Positions 1 through 7,313 of a stretch of DNA of 64,000 nt are shown piece after piece. Every line of letters begins with the position of its first letter. Position 1 is the stretch's first letter. Location of the stretch: contig NZ_CP118632.1 of assembly GCF_028993615.1 (NCBI RefSeq), positions 248,001-312,000 of the forward strand, read 5' to 3'. The notes under the pieces were generated by a model. The model did no database searches. It was not told where the DNA came from and was given only the letters and a program-made list of their open reading frames with translations. This stretch comes from Herbaspirillum sp. WKF16 (GTDB lineage Bacteria > Pseudomonadota > Gammaproteobacteria > Burkholderiales > Burkholderiaceae_D). The translations under genes were made by a program, and so were the position numbers.

Positions 1-252
1 CAGGACCAGTCGCACGAATTCATCATCCGCGCGGAGATCCTCGGCAACCTCGAGACCATCCGCTCGGCCACCTCGGTGGCGGCCGCCATCCTGCAGCGCG
101 AAGGCGTGCTGGGCACGGTGCGCGCCGGCGCCCAGGCCGACCTGATCGTGGTCGACGGCAACCCGCTGCAAGACATCACGCTGCTCACCGGCCAGGGCGA
201 GCACCTGTCGCTGGTGATGCAGGCCGGCCACATCCACCGCAGCCGCGCGTAA
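1..252 (+). CDS. Amidohydrolase family protein, C-terminal 83 residues (partial)
   Basis: An open frame enters from the left edge and stops at TAA 250-252. The translated tail has the late-amidohydrolase pattern: a helix resembling TSVAAAIL, then a short strand GxVRAGAQADLIVVDGNPL, and a closing strand LVMQAGHIHR. The segment GAQADLIVVDGNPL is typical of the composite beta-sandwich that closes imidazolonepropionase-like and prolidase-like amidohydrolases, where the metal-bound barrel lies further upstream. The metal ligands are outside the window, so the substrate cannot be judged. The gene is partial only because the window starts inside it. It lies 95 bp upstream of a LysR gene on the same strand. 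Confidence 0.8.
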   Translation, partial: QDQSHEFIIRAEILGNLETIRSATSVAAAILQREGVLGTVRAGAQADLIVVDGNPLQDITLLTGQGEHLSLVMQAGHIHRSRA

Positions 253-347
253 TTCCTGCCCGCCGGGACAATCTCGATCCCGCTCCCGGCGGGCATGCTT
301 TTCGCTCTAACATCTGGGTATTCCCGAGTCATGTTGGAGCGTCATCC

Positions 348-1259
348 ATGCGTATTTCCCCGCTTCCCCCACTGCCTTCGCTGATCGCCTTCGAAGCCGC
401 CATGCGGCACGGCAGCTTCACGCGCGCCGCCGCCGAACTGCACCTCACGCAAAGCGCCGTCAGCCGCCAGATCGCCCAGCTGGAACGCTTCCTCGGCAAG
501 AAGCTGTTCCTGCGCGAGCCGCGCGCGCTGCGCCTGACCGTCAGCGGCCAGCGCTACGCAGAACTGGTGCAGCGCCTCCTGGTCGATTGCGCCGAAGGCA
601 CCGAGGACGTGATGAAGCGCAAGGGCCACCAGGAACTGACGGTGGCCTGTTCCTCGGGCGTGGCCGTGCTGTGGCTCACGCCGCGCCTGGCGCGTTTTCG
701 CGCGCTGCACCCGGATTGCCACCTGCGGCTGATCGTCAACGACCGCCTGGCCTTCCTCTCCGAGACCGACTTCGACATGGGCATCTACTTCCTGCGCGAC
801 GGCCCGCCGTCGGGCATGGCCGCGCGCCGGCTGTATGACGAGGAAGTGTTCCCGGTGTGCTCGCCCGCGTACCTGGCCGGACGCAGCCTGGCGCCCAAGG
901 ACTTGCAGGACGAGACGCTGCTGTTGCTGGAGGACGGCCAGCGCCAGTGGATGTCGTGGCAGAACTGGCTGGCCCACAACGGCTTGCCGGAGACGCGCAT
1001 CGAACACCAGATCCTCTCCAACCAGTACCCGATCCTGCTGCAGCTGGCCATGGAAGGGCACGGCATCGTGCTGGCCTGGCGCCATATGATCGACGCCTGC
1101 ATGCGCGCCGGGCTGCTGGTGCGCGCCTGTCCGGCCAGCGCCAGCCTGGGCGGCGGCTACTACGCGGTGTGGCCGCGCGACCGCATCGAGCACGCCGCCG
1201 CGCGCAGCTTTCGCAACTGGCTGGTGGCCGAGAGCGAGATGCCGGATGCGCCGGCATAA
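348..1259 (+). CDS. LysR-family transcriptional regulator (GcvA-like)
   Basis: A 303-residue LysR protein of normal family length. The N-terminal winged helix-turn-helix covers about residues 8-67 (AFEAAMRHGSFTRAAAELHLT, then QSAVSRQIAQLERFLGKKLF), followed by a LysR substrate-binding domain to the C-terminus. The opening PLPSLIAFEAAMRHGSF pattern is that of the GcvA subgroup, which often controls neighbouring catabolic genes. A good ribosome binding site (GGAG at 335-338) sits before this ATG. The likely target is unknown; the amidohydrolase upstream is on the same strand, so the usual divergent arrangement is absent. The family call is firm; the ligand is not predictable. Confidence 0.93.
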   Translation: MRISPLPPLPSLIAFEAAMRHGSFTRAAAELHLTQSAVSRQIAQLERFLGKKLFLREPRALRLTVSGQRYAELVQRLLVDCAEGTEDVMKRKGHQELTVACSSGVAVLWLTPRLARFRALHPDCHLRLIVNDRLAFLSETDFDMGIYFLRDGPPSGMAARRLYDEEVFPVCSPAYLAGRSLAPKDLQDETLLLLEDGQRQWMSWQNWLAHNGLPETRIEHQILSNQYPILLQLAMEGHGIVLAWRHMIDACMRAGLLVRACPASASLGGGYYAVWPRDRIEHAAARSFRNWLVAESEMPDAPA

Positions 1260-1315
1260 CGGCGCCGATGCGGCGCATGCCGATACAATGTCCGTTTTGC
1301 AGACGGACCAGGCAG

Positions 1316-1819
1316 ATGACGCAAACCAAGCCCTACAAGATTCCGGAATCGGTGCTGGTGGTGATCCACACCGCCCAGCGCGAGGTGCTGTTGATCGAGC
1401 GCGCCGACAAGCCCGGTTTCTGGCAATCGGTGACCGGCTCCAAGGATACGCCGGAAGAAGACCTGTCGGAGACCGCCCGACGCGAAGTACAGGAAGAGAC
1501 CGGCATTCTGGTGCGCGCCCCCGGCGTAGAATCGGGACATGGCGAGGGAAGGCGGCTGCCGGCCGAGAACTTGCGCGACTGGCAACTTTCCAACATCTAT
1601 GAGATCTACCCCGTCTGGCGGCACCGCTACGCCCCGGGCGTGACGAAGAACACCGAGCACGTCTTCGGCCTGCTGGTGCCGCGCGACATCCCGATCACGC
1701 TGGCGCCGCGCGAGCATACGCGCCATGAATGGCTGCCCTTGCGCGAGGCGGCGGATCGCTGCTTCTCGCCCTCCAACGCGGAGGCGATCCTGCAGCTGCC
1801 GAGCTACATGCAGGCGTAG
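1316..1819 (+). CDS. nudB: Dihydroneopterin triphosphate diphosphatase (Nudix), NudB
   Basis: A 167-residue Nudix hydrolase. The Nudix box runs from G41 through the REVQEETG segment at about residues 56-63, fitting GX5EX7REUXEEXGU. The protein begins YKIPESVLVVIHT and has the FWQSVTGSKD segment seen in NudB proteins, which remove pyrophosphate from dihydroneopterin triphosphate in folate synthesis. The frame is open much further upstream, but that part overlaps the LysR gene and lacks its codon character, so ATG 1316 was chosen. An EEP-fold gene and clsB follow on the same strand with short gaps (36 and 69 bp), suggesting one transcript. In betaproteobacteria nudB commonly precedes an EEP gene and clsB; this is recalled from knowledge, not checked here. 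Confidence 0.88.
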   Translation: MTQTKPYKIPESVLVVIHTAQREVLLIERADKPGFWQSVTGSKDTPEEDLSETARREVQEETGILVRAPGVESGHGEGRRLPAENLRDWQLSNIYEIYPVWRHRYAPGVTKNTEHVFGLLVPRDIPITLAPREHTRHEWLPLREAADRCFSPSNAEAILQLPSYMQA

Positions 1820-1855
1820 GGCGGGCGCCGGAAGAACAGAAGAAAGGTTGCACAG

Positions 1856-2653
1856 ATGAAGCTGCGCGTGGCGACATACAACATCCACAAGGGCGTGACC
1901 TCGTTCGGCGGGCGGCCGCGCATCCTGGCGTTGAAGCAGGCGCTGGCCCAGCTCGACGCCGACATCCTGTTCCTGCAGGAAGTGCAGGGCCGGCACGACC
2001 TCAACGCCCTGCGCCACGCTTCCAACTGGCCGCAGCAGGGCCAGCACGAATACCTGGCCGGCGAGACCCACCATGCCGCCTACGGCATGAACGCGGTGTA
2101 CGACCACGGGCACCACGGCAACGCGCTGATCTCGCGCTTCGAGATCGCCTCCTTCCGCAACCAGGACGTCTCCGACCACGCCTACGAGTCGCGCGGCATC
2201 CTGCACTGCGTGGTCCCGCTGGACGGCGCCGAGGTGCATTGCTACGTGATCCACCTGGGCCTGTTCGCGGGCGGCAGGCGGCGCCAGATCGAGGCGCTCA
2301 TCGAGGCGGTGCGCAGTTCCTCGCCGCCGGACGCGCCGCTGATCATCGCCGGCGATTTCAACGACTGGACCAACCAGCTCAGCAAGACGCTCTACCAGAG
2401 CATCGGCGTGGTCGAGGTGTTCGACCAGCCGCTGGCCAAGGCCAAGGGCGTGATGAACGGCCTGCGCCGCATGGGCGGGCTGTCGGCGCCGATCCGCCCG
2501 GCCCGCACCTTCCCGGCGATGATGCCGTGGCTGCGGCTGGACCGCATCTACCTGCGCGGCTTCAAGGTCGACACCGCCCAGGTCCTGAGCGACGGCCCGT
2601 GGGCCCGCCTGTCCGACCACGCGCCCATCGTCAGCGAACTGCAGCTGGCGTAG
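1856..2653 (+). CDS. Endonuclease/exonuclease/phosphatase family protein
   Basis: A 265-residue EEP-fold protein. The catalytic landmarks are in order: N in TYNIHKG near the N-terminus, E in LFLQEV, the IHLGLFAGGRRRQ segment, GDFNDW and LSDHAPI near the C-terminus. These are the metal-binding and general-base residues of the DNase I/exonuclease III/phosphatase superfamily. No signal peptide is evident, so it is probably cytoplasmic. It sits between nudB and clsB on the same strand, and its partner in the ybhP/clsB arrangement of enterobacteria is also an EEP protein (YbhP). Its substrate (phospholipid headgroup, nucleic acid or other phosphodiester) is unknown. Confidence 0.9.
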   Translation: MKLRVATYNIHKGVTSFGGRPRILALKQALAQLDADILFLQEVQGRHDLNALRHASNWPQQGQHEYLAGETHHAAYGMNAVYDHGHHGNALISRFEIASFRNQDVSDHAYESRGILHCVVPLDGAEVHCYVIHLGLFAGGRRRQIEALIEAVRSSSPPDAPLIIAGDFNDWTNQLSKTLYQSIGVVEVFDQPLAKAKGVMNGLRRMGGLSAPIRPARTFPAMMPWLRLDRIYLRGFKVDTAQVLSDGPWARLSDHAPIVSELQLA

Positions 2654-2722
2654 ACTGCGCCTGCCCGCGGTTCGCGTCGCCGGCACATCCCGACTGCCCC
2701 ATAACACCAGAAAAAGTCCTGC

Positions 2723-3886
2723 ATGCGCCATGTCAACTTCACCGACGGCAACGAGATCGCGCTGCTGCACAGCGGCGCCGGCTTCTATCCGGCCCTGATT
2801 GCCGCGCTCGATGCGGCGCGCGTCGAGATCTACCTGGAGACCTACATCTTCGCCATCGACGACACCGGCATCCTGGTGCGCGACGCGCTGCAGCGCGCCG
2901 CCGCGCGCGGGGTGGTGGTGTACGTGATCAACGACTGGCTGGGCACCGGCCGCGTGCAGACCAGGCAGCTCAAGCAGACGCTGGGCGCGGCCGGCGTGCA
3001 GCACCGCGCCTTCAACCCCTGGTTCCGGCGCGGCGTGGCGCGCAGCCACCGCAAGCTGTGCGTGGTGGATCGCCAGGTGGCCTTCGTCGGCGGCCTCAAC
3101 ATCAACGACGATTTCATTTCCGACAGCGGCCATGCAATCCCGCTGCCGGCGCCGCGCTGGGACTTTGCCGTGCGCATCACCGGCGCGCTGGTGCACGAGA
3201 TCTACCGCGAGATGGAAGCGCAGTGGCTGCGCGTGGGTCACATGAAGATCAAGGCGCGCTGGGAGAATTTCAAACGCCTGCGCCACGGCTCGCCGATGCC
3301 GGTGCACGGCCAGACCCAGGCCGGGCTGGTGGTGCGCGACAACTTTCGCAACCGCCGCACCATCCAGCGCGCCTACCTGCAGGCGCTGGGACGCGCGCGC
3401 GAGAGCGCCTTCCTCGCCAACCCGTATTTCGCGCCCGGGCGCAAGATGCGGCGCGCGCTGGAAGAAGCCGCATTGCGCGGCGTGAAGGTGACGCTGCTGC
3501 TGGGCGTGGGCCAGTTCACCATGCAGGACGCGGTAGCGCATCACTTCTATCCCAAGCTCTTGCGCGCCGGCGTGCGCATCGTCGAATACACCAAGACCCA
3601 GCTGCACGCCAAGGTCGCGGTGGTGGACGACAAGTGGTCCACGGTCGGATCCAGCAACTACGACGGCCTGTCGCTGTTCGTGAACCAGGAGGCCAACGTG
3701 GTGGTCGAGGACCAGGCCTTCTCGCAATACCTGCGCGAGGAGATCGAGGCCGGCGCGGCCGGCGGGCGGGTGGTGCACCTGTCCGATTTCCAGCATGTGC
3801 CGTGGTACCGGCGCGCCGCCTACGGCGCGGCGTTCCTGCTCTACCGCACGGTCATCCACGTCATCACGCTGGGCCAGGACGCCTGA
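2723..3886 (+). CDS. clsB: Cardiolipin synthase B (phospholipase D family)
   Basis: A 387-residue phospholipase D-superfamily protein with two HKD motifs: H109-x-K111-x4-D116 (HRKLCVVD) followed by FVGGLN, and a second one starting at H295 (HAKVAVVD) followed by TVGSSN. Two HKD motifs in about 390 residues, with no long N-terminal membrane domain, fit the ClsB subgroup. These enzymes condense phosphatidylglycerol with a second phospholipid to make cardiolipin at the inner membrane. The preceding EEP gene matches the ybhP-clsB order known from enterobacteria. The ATG has only a weak ribosome binding site, which would be consistent with coupling to the upstream gene. Confidence 0.88.
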   Translation: MRHVNFTDGNEIALLHSGAGFYPALIAALDAARVEIYLETYIFAIDDTGILVRDALQRAAARGVVVYVINDWLGTGRVQTRQLKQTLGAAGVQHRAFNPWFRRGVARSHRKLCVVDRQVAFVGGLNINDDFISDSGHAIPLPAPRWDFAVRITGALVHEIYREMEAQWLRVGHMKIKARWENFKRLRHGSPMPVHGQTQAGLVVRDNFRNRRTIQRAYLQALGRARESAFLANPYFAPGRKMRRALEEAALRGVKVTLLLGVGQFTMQDAVAHHFYPKLLRAGVRIVEYTKTQLHAKVAVVDDKWSTVGSSNYDGLSLFVNQEANVVVEDQAFSQYLREEIEAGAAGGRVVHLSDFQHVPWYRRAAYGAAFLLYRTVIHVITLGQDA

Positions 3887-4036
3887 GGGAAATGTCGCCG
3901 CGTTGGCGGCAGATGTAAGCAGTTGGCGCAGGATCGAGGCGCCCGCAATTCTGCCCCGGCAGCGCCGCCGTACCGAAAATCCACCGTATCGCATTCGATG
4001 ATGAAATGGACTAAGATGGCCGTCCGGGTTTCCGAT

Positions 4037-4058
4037 GGAAGACCGCAGAGGGTCTTCC
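4037..4058 (+). promoter_or_regulatory. Leader hairpin upstream of the thiolase gene
   Basis: GGAAGACC at 4037-4044 and GGTCTTCC at 4051-4058 form a perfect 8-bp stem with a 6-nt loop (GCAGAG). It ends 14 nt before the strong ribosome binding site AAGGAG (4073-4078) of the thiolase gene. No T-run follows, so it is not a terminator. It may set mRNA stability or translation; this is inference. Confidence 0.4.
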
Positions 4059-4083
4059 TGCCAATTCAATCAAGGAGCGAGTT

Positions 4084-5259
4084 ATGGATGATGTCGTCAT
4101 TGTCGCAGCACAGAGAACTGCCATCGGCAAATTTGGCGGTTCCCTGTCGAAGATCGCCGCGGCCGATCTCGGTGCGCAAGTCATCAAGGCCCTGCTGGCC
4201 AAGACGGGCATCAAGCCGGAAGCCATCAGCGAAGTCATCCTCGGCCAGGTGCTGACGGCGGGCGTGGGCCAGAACCCCGCGCGCCAGGCCGTGATCAAGT
4301 CCGGCCTGCCCGACATGGTGCCGGCCTTCGTGGTCGGCAAGGTCTGCGGCAGCGGCCTGAAGGCGGTGCAGCTGGCGGCCCAGGCCATCAAGTGCGGCGA
4401 CGCCCAGATCGTCATCGCCGGCGGCCAGGAGAACATGAGCGCCTCGCCGCACGTGCTCAACAATTCGCGCGACGGCTTCCGCATGGGCGACGCCAAGCTG
4501 ACCGACACCATGATCGTCGACGGCCTGTGGGACGTCTACAACCAGTACCACATGGGCATCACCGCCGAGAACGTGGCCAAGAAGTTCGAGATCTCGCGCG
4601 AGGAGCAGGATGCCTTCGCCGCCGCCTCGCAGAACAAGGCCGAAGCCGCGCAGAAGGCCGGCAAGTTCAAGGATGAGATCGTCCCCATCGAGATCAAGGG
4701 CAAGAAGGAAACCGTGGTGTTCGACACCGACGAGTTCGTCAAGCACGGCGTCACCGCCGAAGCGCTGGGCACGCTGCGCCCGGCCTTCGACAAGGCCGGC
4801 TCGGTGACCGCCGGCAACGCCTCCGGCATCAACGACGGCGCCGCCGCGGTGGTGGTGACTTCGGCCAAGCTGGCCGCCGAGCTGGGCCTGCCGGTGCTGG
4901 CCAGGATCAAGTCCTACTCCTCGGCCGGCCTGGATCCCAGCATCATGGGCATGGGCCCGGTGCCGGCGTCGCAGCTGACCTTGAAGAAGGCCGGCTGGAC
5001 CCCGCAAGACCTCGACCTGATGGAAATCAACGAAGCCTTCGCGGCCCAGGCCATCGCGGTCAACAAGCAGATGGGCTGGGACACCAGCAAGATCAACGTC
5101 AACGGCGGCGCGATCGCGCTGGGCCACCCGATCGGCGCCTCCGGCTGCCGTGTGCTGGTGACCCTGCTGCACGAAATGGTCCGCCGCGACGCCAAGCGCG
5201 GCCTGGCCAGCCTGTGTATCGGCGGCGGCATGGGCGTGGCGCTGGCGGTGGAGCGCTGA
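4084..5259 (+). CDS. Acetyl-CoA C-acetyltransferase (beta-ketothiolase)
   Basis: A 391-residue biosynthetic-type thiolase. The nucleophile is C88 in [11 protein letters not shown]. The NEAFA loop, the His in [14 protein letters not shown] and the second active-site Cys in LCIGGGMG are all present. Such enzymes condense two acetyl-CoA to acetoacetyl-CoA (PhaA in polyhydroxybutyrate synthesis) or cleave ketoacyl-CoA. No phaB or phaC is nearby, so a PhaA role cannot be assigned from context; an AtoB/BktB-type role is equally possible. A strong ribosome binding site (AAGGAGCGAG) lies before the ATG, and a clear terminator follows, so it appears monocistronic. Confidence 0.92.
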   Translation: MDDVVIVAAQRTAIGKFGGSLSKIAAADLGAQVIKALLAKTGIKPEAISEVILGQVLTAGVGQNPARQAVIKSGLPDMVPAFVVGKVCGSGLKAVQLAAQAIKCGDAQIVIAGGQENMSASPHVLNNSRDGFRMGDAKLTDTMIVDGLWDVYNQYHMGITAENVAKKFEISREEQDAFAAASQNKAEAAQKAGKFKDEIVPIEIKGKKETVVFDTDEFVKHGVTAEALGTLRPAFDKAGSVTAGNASGINDGAAAVVVTSAKLAAELGLPVLARIKSYSSAGLDPSIMGMGPVPASQLTLKKAGWTPQDLDLMEINEAFAAQAIAVNKQMGWDTSKINVNGGAIALGHPIGASGCRVLVTLLHEMVRRDAKRGLASLCIGGGMGVALAVER

Positions 5260-5287
5260 TCGCCTGTTGCGCCATGATGCAATGAAG

Positions 5288-5313
5288 AACGCCGGCGTTT
5301 GCCGGCGTTTTTT
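5288..5313 (+). terminator. Rho-independent terminator after the thiolase gene
   Basis: AACGCCGGC (5288-5296), loop GTTT, GCCGGCGTT (5301-5309), then a T-run ending in CTT. Perfect 9-bp stem. Confidence 0.9.
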
Positions 5314-5355
5314 CTTGGCTGTAAAAATTCTGCCATCCCGGCAGAAACCTCGGTC

Positions 5356-5375
5356 ATCCCGGCGCAGGCCGGGAT
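5356..5375. repeat. REP-like palindrome
   Basis: ATCCCGGC (5356-5363), GCAG, GCCGGGAT (5368-5375). The surrounding GTCATCCCGGC...GGGATCC pattern is a very common intergenic repeat type in GC-rich proteobacteria. It lies between the thiolase terminator and hslR. Confidence 0.5.
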
Positions 5376-5473
5376 CCCGTGTCGTTAGTGGCGCCCGTCC
5401 CGCCGACGAGCGCAGCACGCATCACGCCGCGAATCCGTACAATCAATTCTTCACCAACAGCAGCAGAACCACC

Positions 5474-5848
5474 ATGGACACCACCCGCATCGACAAATGG
5501 TGCTGGGCCGCGCGCTTCTTCAAGACGCGCTCGCTGGCCACCGACGCGATCGACCGCGGCCGCGTCAAGCTCAACGGCGACGCCACCAAGCCCTCGCACA
5601 ACGTGCGGGTCGGCGATCGCCTCAAGATCGACAACGGCGCCACCGAATGGGAAGTGCTGGTGACCGGCATCGCCGACAAGCGCGGCTCGGCGGCCATCGC
5701 CGCCACGCTCTACAGCGAGACCGAGGACAGCGTGCGCCGGCGCGACGCCGAGGCCGAGCGTCATCGCCTGTTCCGCGAGCCATCGTCCGAGATCAAGGGC
5801 CGCCCGACCAAGCGCGACCGCCGCCTGCTCGACCGCTCCTCTTCCTGA
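5474..5848 (+). CDS. hslR: S4-domain RNA-binding protein (Hsp15/HslR-like)
   Basis: A 124-residue protein with an S4 domain at about residues 1-65: TRIDKWCWAARFFKTRSLA, then DRGRVKLNG and VRVGDRLKI. The C-terminal tail is very basic and charged (KGRPTKRDRR). This matches the Hsp15 family, which binds free 50S subunits carrying a stalled nascent chain with peptidyl-tRNA and helps recycle them. The frame is open upstream to 5267, but that part overlaps a REP-like repeat and low-complexity sequence, so ATG 5474 is preferred. There is no strong ribosome binding site. Confidence 0.88.
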   Translation: MDTTRIDKWCWAARFFKTRSLATDAIDRGRVKLNGDATKPSHNVRVGDRLKIDNGATEWEVLVTGIADKRGSAAIAATLYSETEDSVRRRDAEAERHRLFREPSSEIKGRPTKRDRRLLDRSSS

Positions 5849-5926
5849 GCGCTGCAGCGCCCCGGCGCCTCGTTGTAAGATGGCGGGAGATTTCCCCGGC
5901 CCGTCTTTTCCCCTTCGAAGGTGCAG

Positions 5927-6406
5927 ATGTCCCAGGCAGTCCTGTTCCAGCCGCCGATCCGCAAGGAATGCCCGCCAGGCGCGTGCGCCTGCGAGCGCGA
6001 ACAGCTGTTGGACCGGCTCGGCTCCGACGCTGCGCGTATCCTGTTGCTCACGCGCGAGGAAGAGAAGCGCCTGATCGAGCGCATCGGCCGCATCGCATCG
6101 TATGAAGAACTGCTGCACGTGGGCAGGCTGCTGCAGAAGAACCTCGGCATCGTGCTGCAGATCAGCCCCTCCGCGGTCGAGGTGCGCACCGTGCGCGGCC
6201 TGCAGATCCGGCTGGCCGACCAGCCCGGCCTGTGCAAGAAGACCCGGGAGACCATCCCGGCGGCGATCCGCAAGTGCCTGGAAAACCATCCCGCCATCGT
6301 CTACGCCATCCTCGACGCCCACGACCTGCTGGGCCCTGCCGCCGCTCCCGCGACATCGGCGCCGGCCGCGCCGCCGCCCGTGAATTCCACCCTGCCGCTT
6401 GCCTGA
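5927..6406 (+). CDS. Hypothetical protein with N-terminal Cys cluster
   Basis: A 159-residue protein of unknown function. The N-terminal part has a Cys-rich stretch (KECPPGACACERE), then a charged helical region (LLLTREEEKRLIERIGRI), a middle alpha/beta segment with SAVEVRTVRGLQIRLAD, and a Pro/Ala-rich C-terminal tail. GAAGG at 5917-5921 lies 5 nt before ATG 5927, making that start better than the GTG at 5921, which overlaps this ribosome binding site. No signal peptide or membrane segment is seen. It follows hslR by 78 bp on the same strand. The three clustered Cys could bind a metal, but the set is incomplete for a zinc ribbon. Confidence 0.7.
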   Translation: MSQAVLFQPPIRKECPPGACACEREQLLDRLGSDAARILLLTREEEKRLIERIGRIASYEELLHVGRLLQKNLGIVLQISPSAVEVRTVRGLQIRLADQPGLCKKTRETIPAAIRKCLENHPAIVYAILDAHDLLGPAAAPATSAPAAPPPVNSTLPLA

Positions 6407-6447
6407 GGGCAAGCTTCGCACCCTTGCGCCGTCCGCCGATTTTTTGT

Positions 6448-6489
6448 TTGACTTTTGCGGCGCGATGAATAATAGTACGATCGTTCGAA
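6448..6489 (+). promoter_or_regulatory. Promoter and palindromic operator of the TetR/beta-oxidation genes
   Basis: TTGACT (6448-6453) is followed after 16 bp by TAATAG (6470-6475). Overlapping the downstream edge of the -10 region is the perfect palindrome ACGATCGT (6477-6484), extended imperfectly to about 6473-6488. The position just after the -10 element of a tetR gene suggests autorepression. The promoter and palindrome are seen; the regulator is inferred. Confidence 0.6.
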
Positions 6490-6602
6490 TAAGTTCTGGG
6501 AACAGTTAGACGTTCGCAGAAAAGCAGCCCCGGCACAAGAGGGCCTGCTTGTCCGGACCGACCCCGCCGTCGGCCAATGCGGCGGATACCAAAGAGACAA
6601 CG

Positions 6603-7295
6603 ATGACAGAGACAAGCAAGGCGGCTGGCGCCGCCCGCCCCAAATTCCTGCGCAAAGGCGAACAGACCCGCGCCGCCATCCTGGATGTGGCGCTGGAACT
6701 GGCCAGCCGCGACGGCCTGGAAGGGCTCACCATCGGCCTGCTGGCCGAGAAGATGAAGATGAGCAAGTCCGGCGTGTTCGCCCATTTCGGCTCGCGCGAG
6801 GACCTGCAGATCGAGGTCGTGCGGCTCTACCACACCCGCTTCGAGCAGGACGTGTTCTATCCCTCCATCAAGGAGCCGCGCGGCCTGCCGCGCCTGGAGG
6901 CGATGTTCGCGCGCTGGGTCAAGCAGGTGACCGTGGAAATCGCGCTGGGCTGCATCTACATCAGCGGCGCGGTGGAATACGACGACCGTCCCGGCGCCAT
7001 CCGCGACCACCTGGTGGCCATGGTGCAGGCCTGGCGCGATGCGCTGGAGCGTTGCATCAAGCAGGCCATGGAAGCCGGCCACATGCGCGCCGACATCGAT
7101 GTGGGCCAGATGGTCTTCGAGATGTACGGCCTGATCCTGGCGCTGCACCACGACGCCCGCTTCCTGCACATCCCGGGCAGCGTCGAGCGCGCCGAAGCCA
7201 GCTTCCGCCGCCTGATCGAGAGCTACCGCCCGCAGGGCAGCGACAGCGCAGGCGCCCCCAAGAATTCCAAATCCGCTGCAAAGAAAGCAGCGTAA
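6603..7295 (+). CDS. TetR/AcrR-family transcriptional regulator
   Basis: A 230-residue TetR protein. The N-terminal helix-turn-helix covers about residues 18-65 (TRAAILDVALELASRDGLEGL, then KMKMSKSGVFAHFGSREDLQ). The C-terminal ligand domain (about 80-200) resembles the TetR_C domains found beside acyl-CoA dehydrogenase genes. It sits 18 bp upstream of the acyl-CoA dehydrogenase gene on the same strand, with a palindromic site in its promoter. Control of beta-oxidation with an acyl-CoA ligand, as for FadR/PsrA-type TetR proteins, is inferred from this. A TTG start at 6549 is possible but lacks a ribosome binding site, so ATG 6603 was chosen. The tail is Lys/Ala-rich. Confidence 0.9.
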   Translation: MTETSKAAGAARPKFLRKGEQTRAAILDVALELASRDGLEGLTIGLLAEKMKMSKSGVFAHFGSREDLQIEVVRLYHTRFEQDVFYPSIKEPRGLPRLEAMFARWVKQVTVEIALGCIYISGAVEYDDRPGAIRDHLVAMVQAWRDALERCIKQAMEAGHMRADIDVGQMVFEMYGLILALHHDARFLHIPGSVERAEASFRRLIESYRPQGSDSAGAPKNSKSAAKKAA

Positions 7296-7313
7296 CCCGT
7301 CCCGGAGACATTC

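Noticed and set aside
857..1315. N-terminal extension of the nudB frame
   Set aside because: This part overlaps the LysR gene in another frame and does not resemble Nudix proteins.
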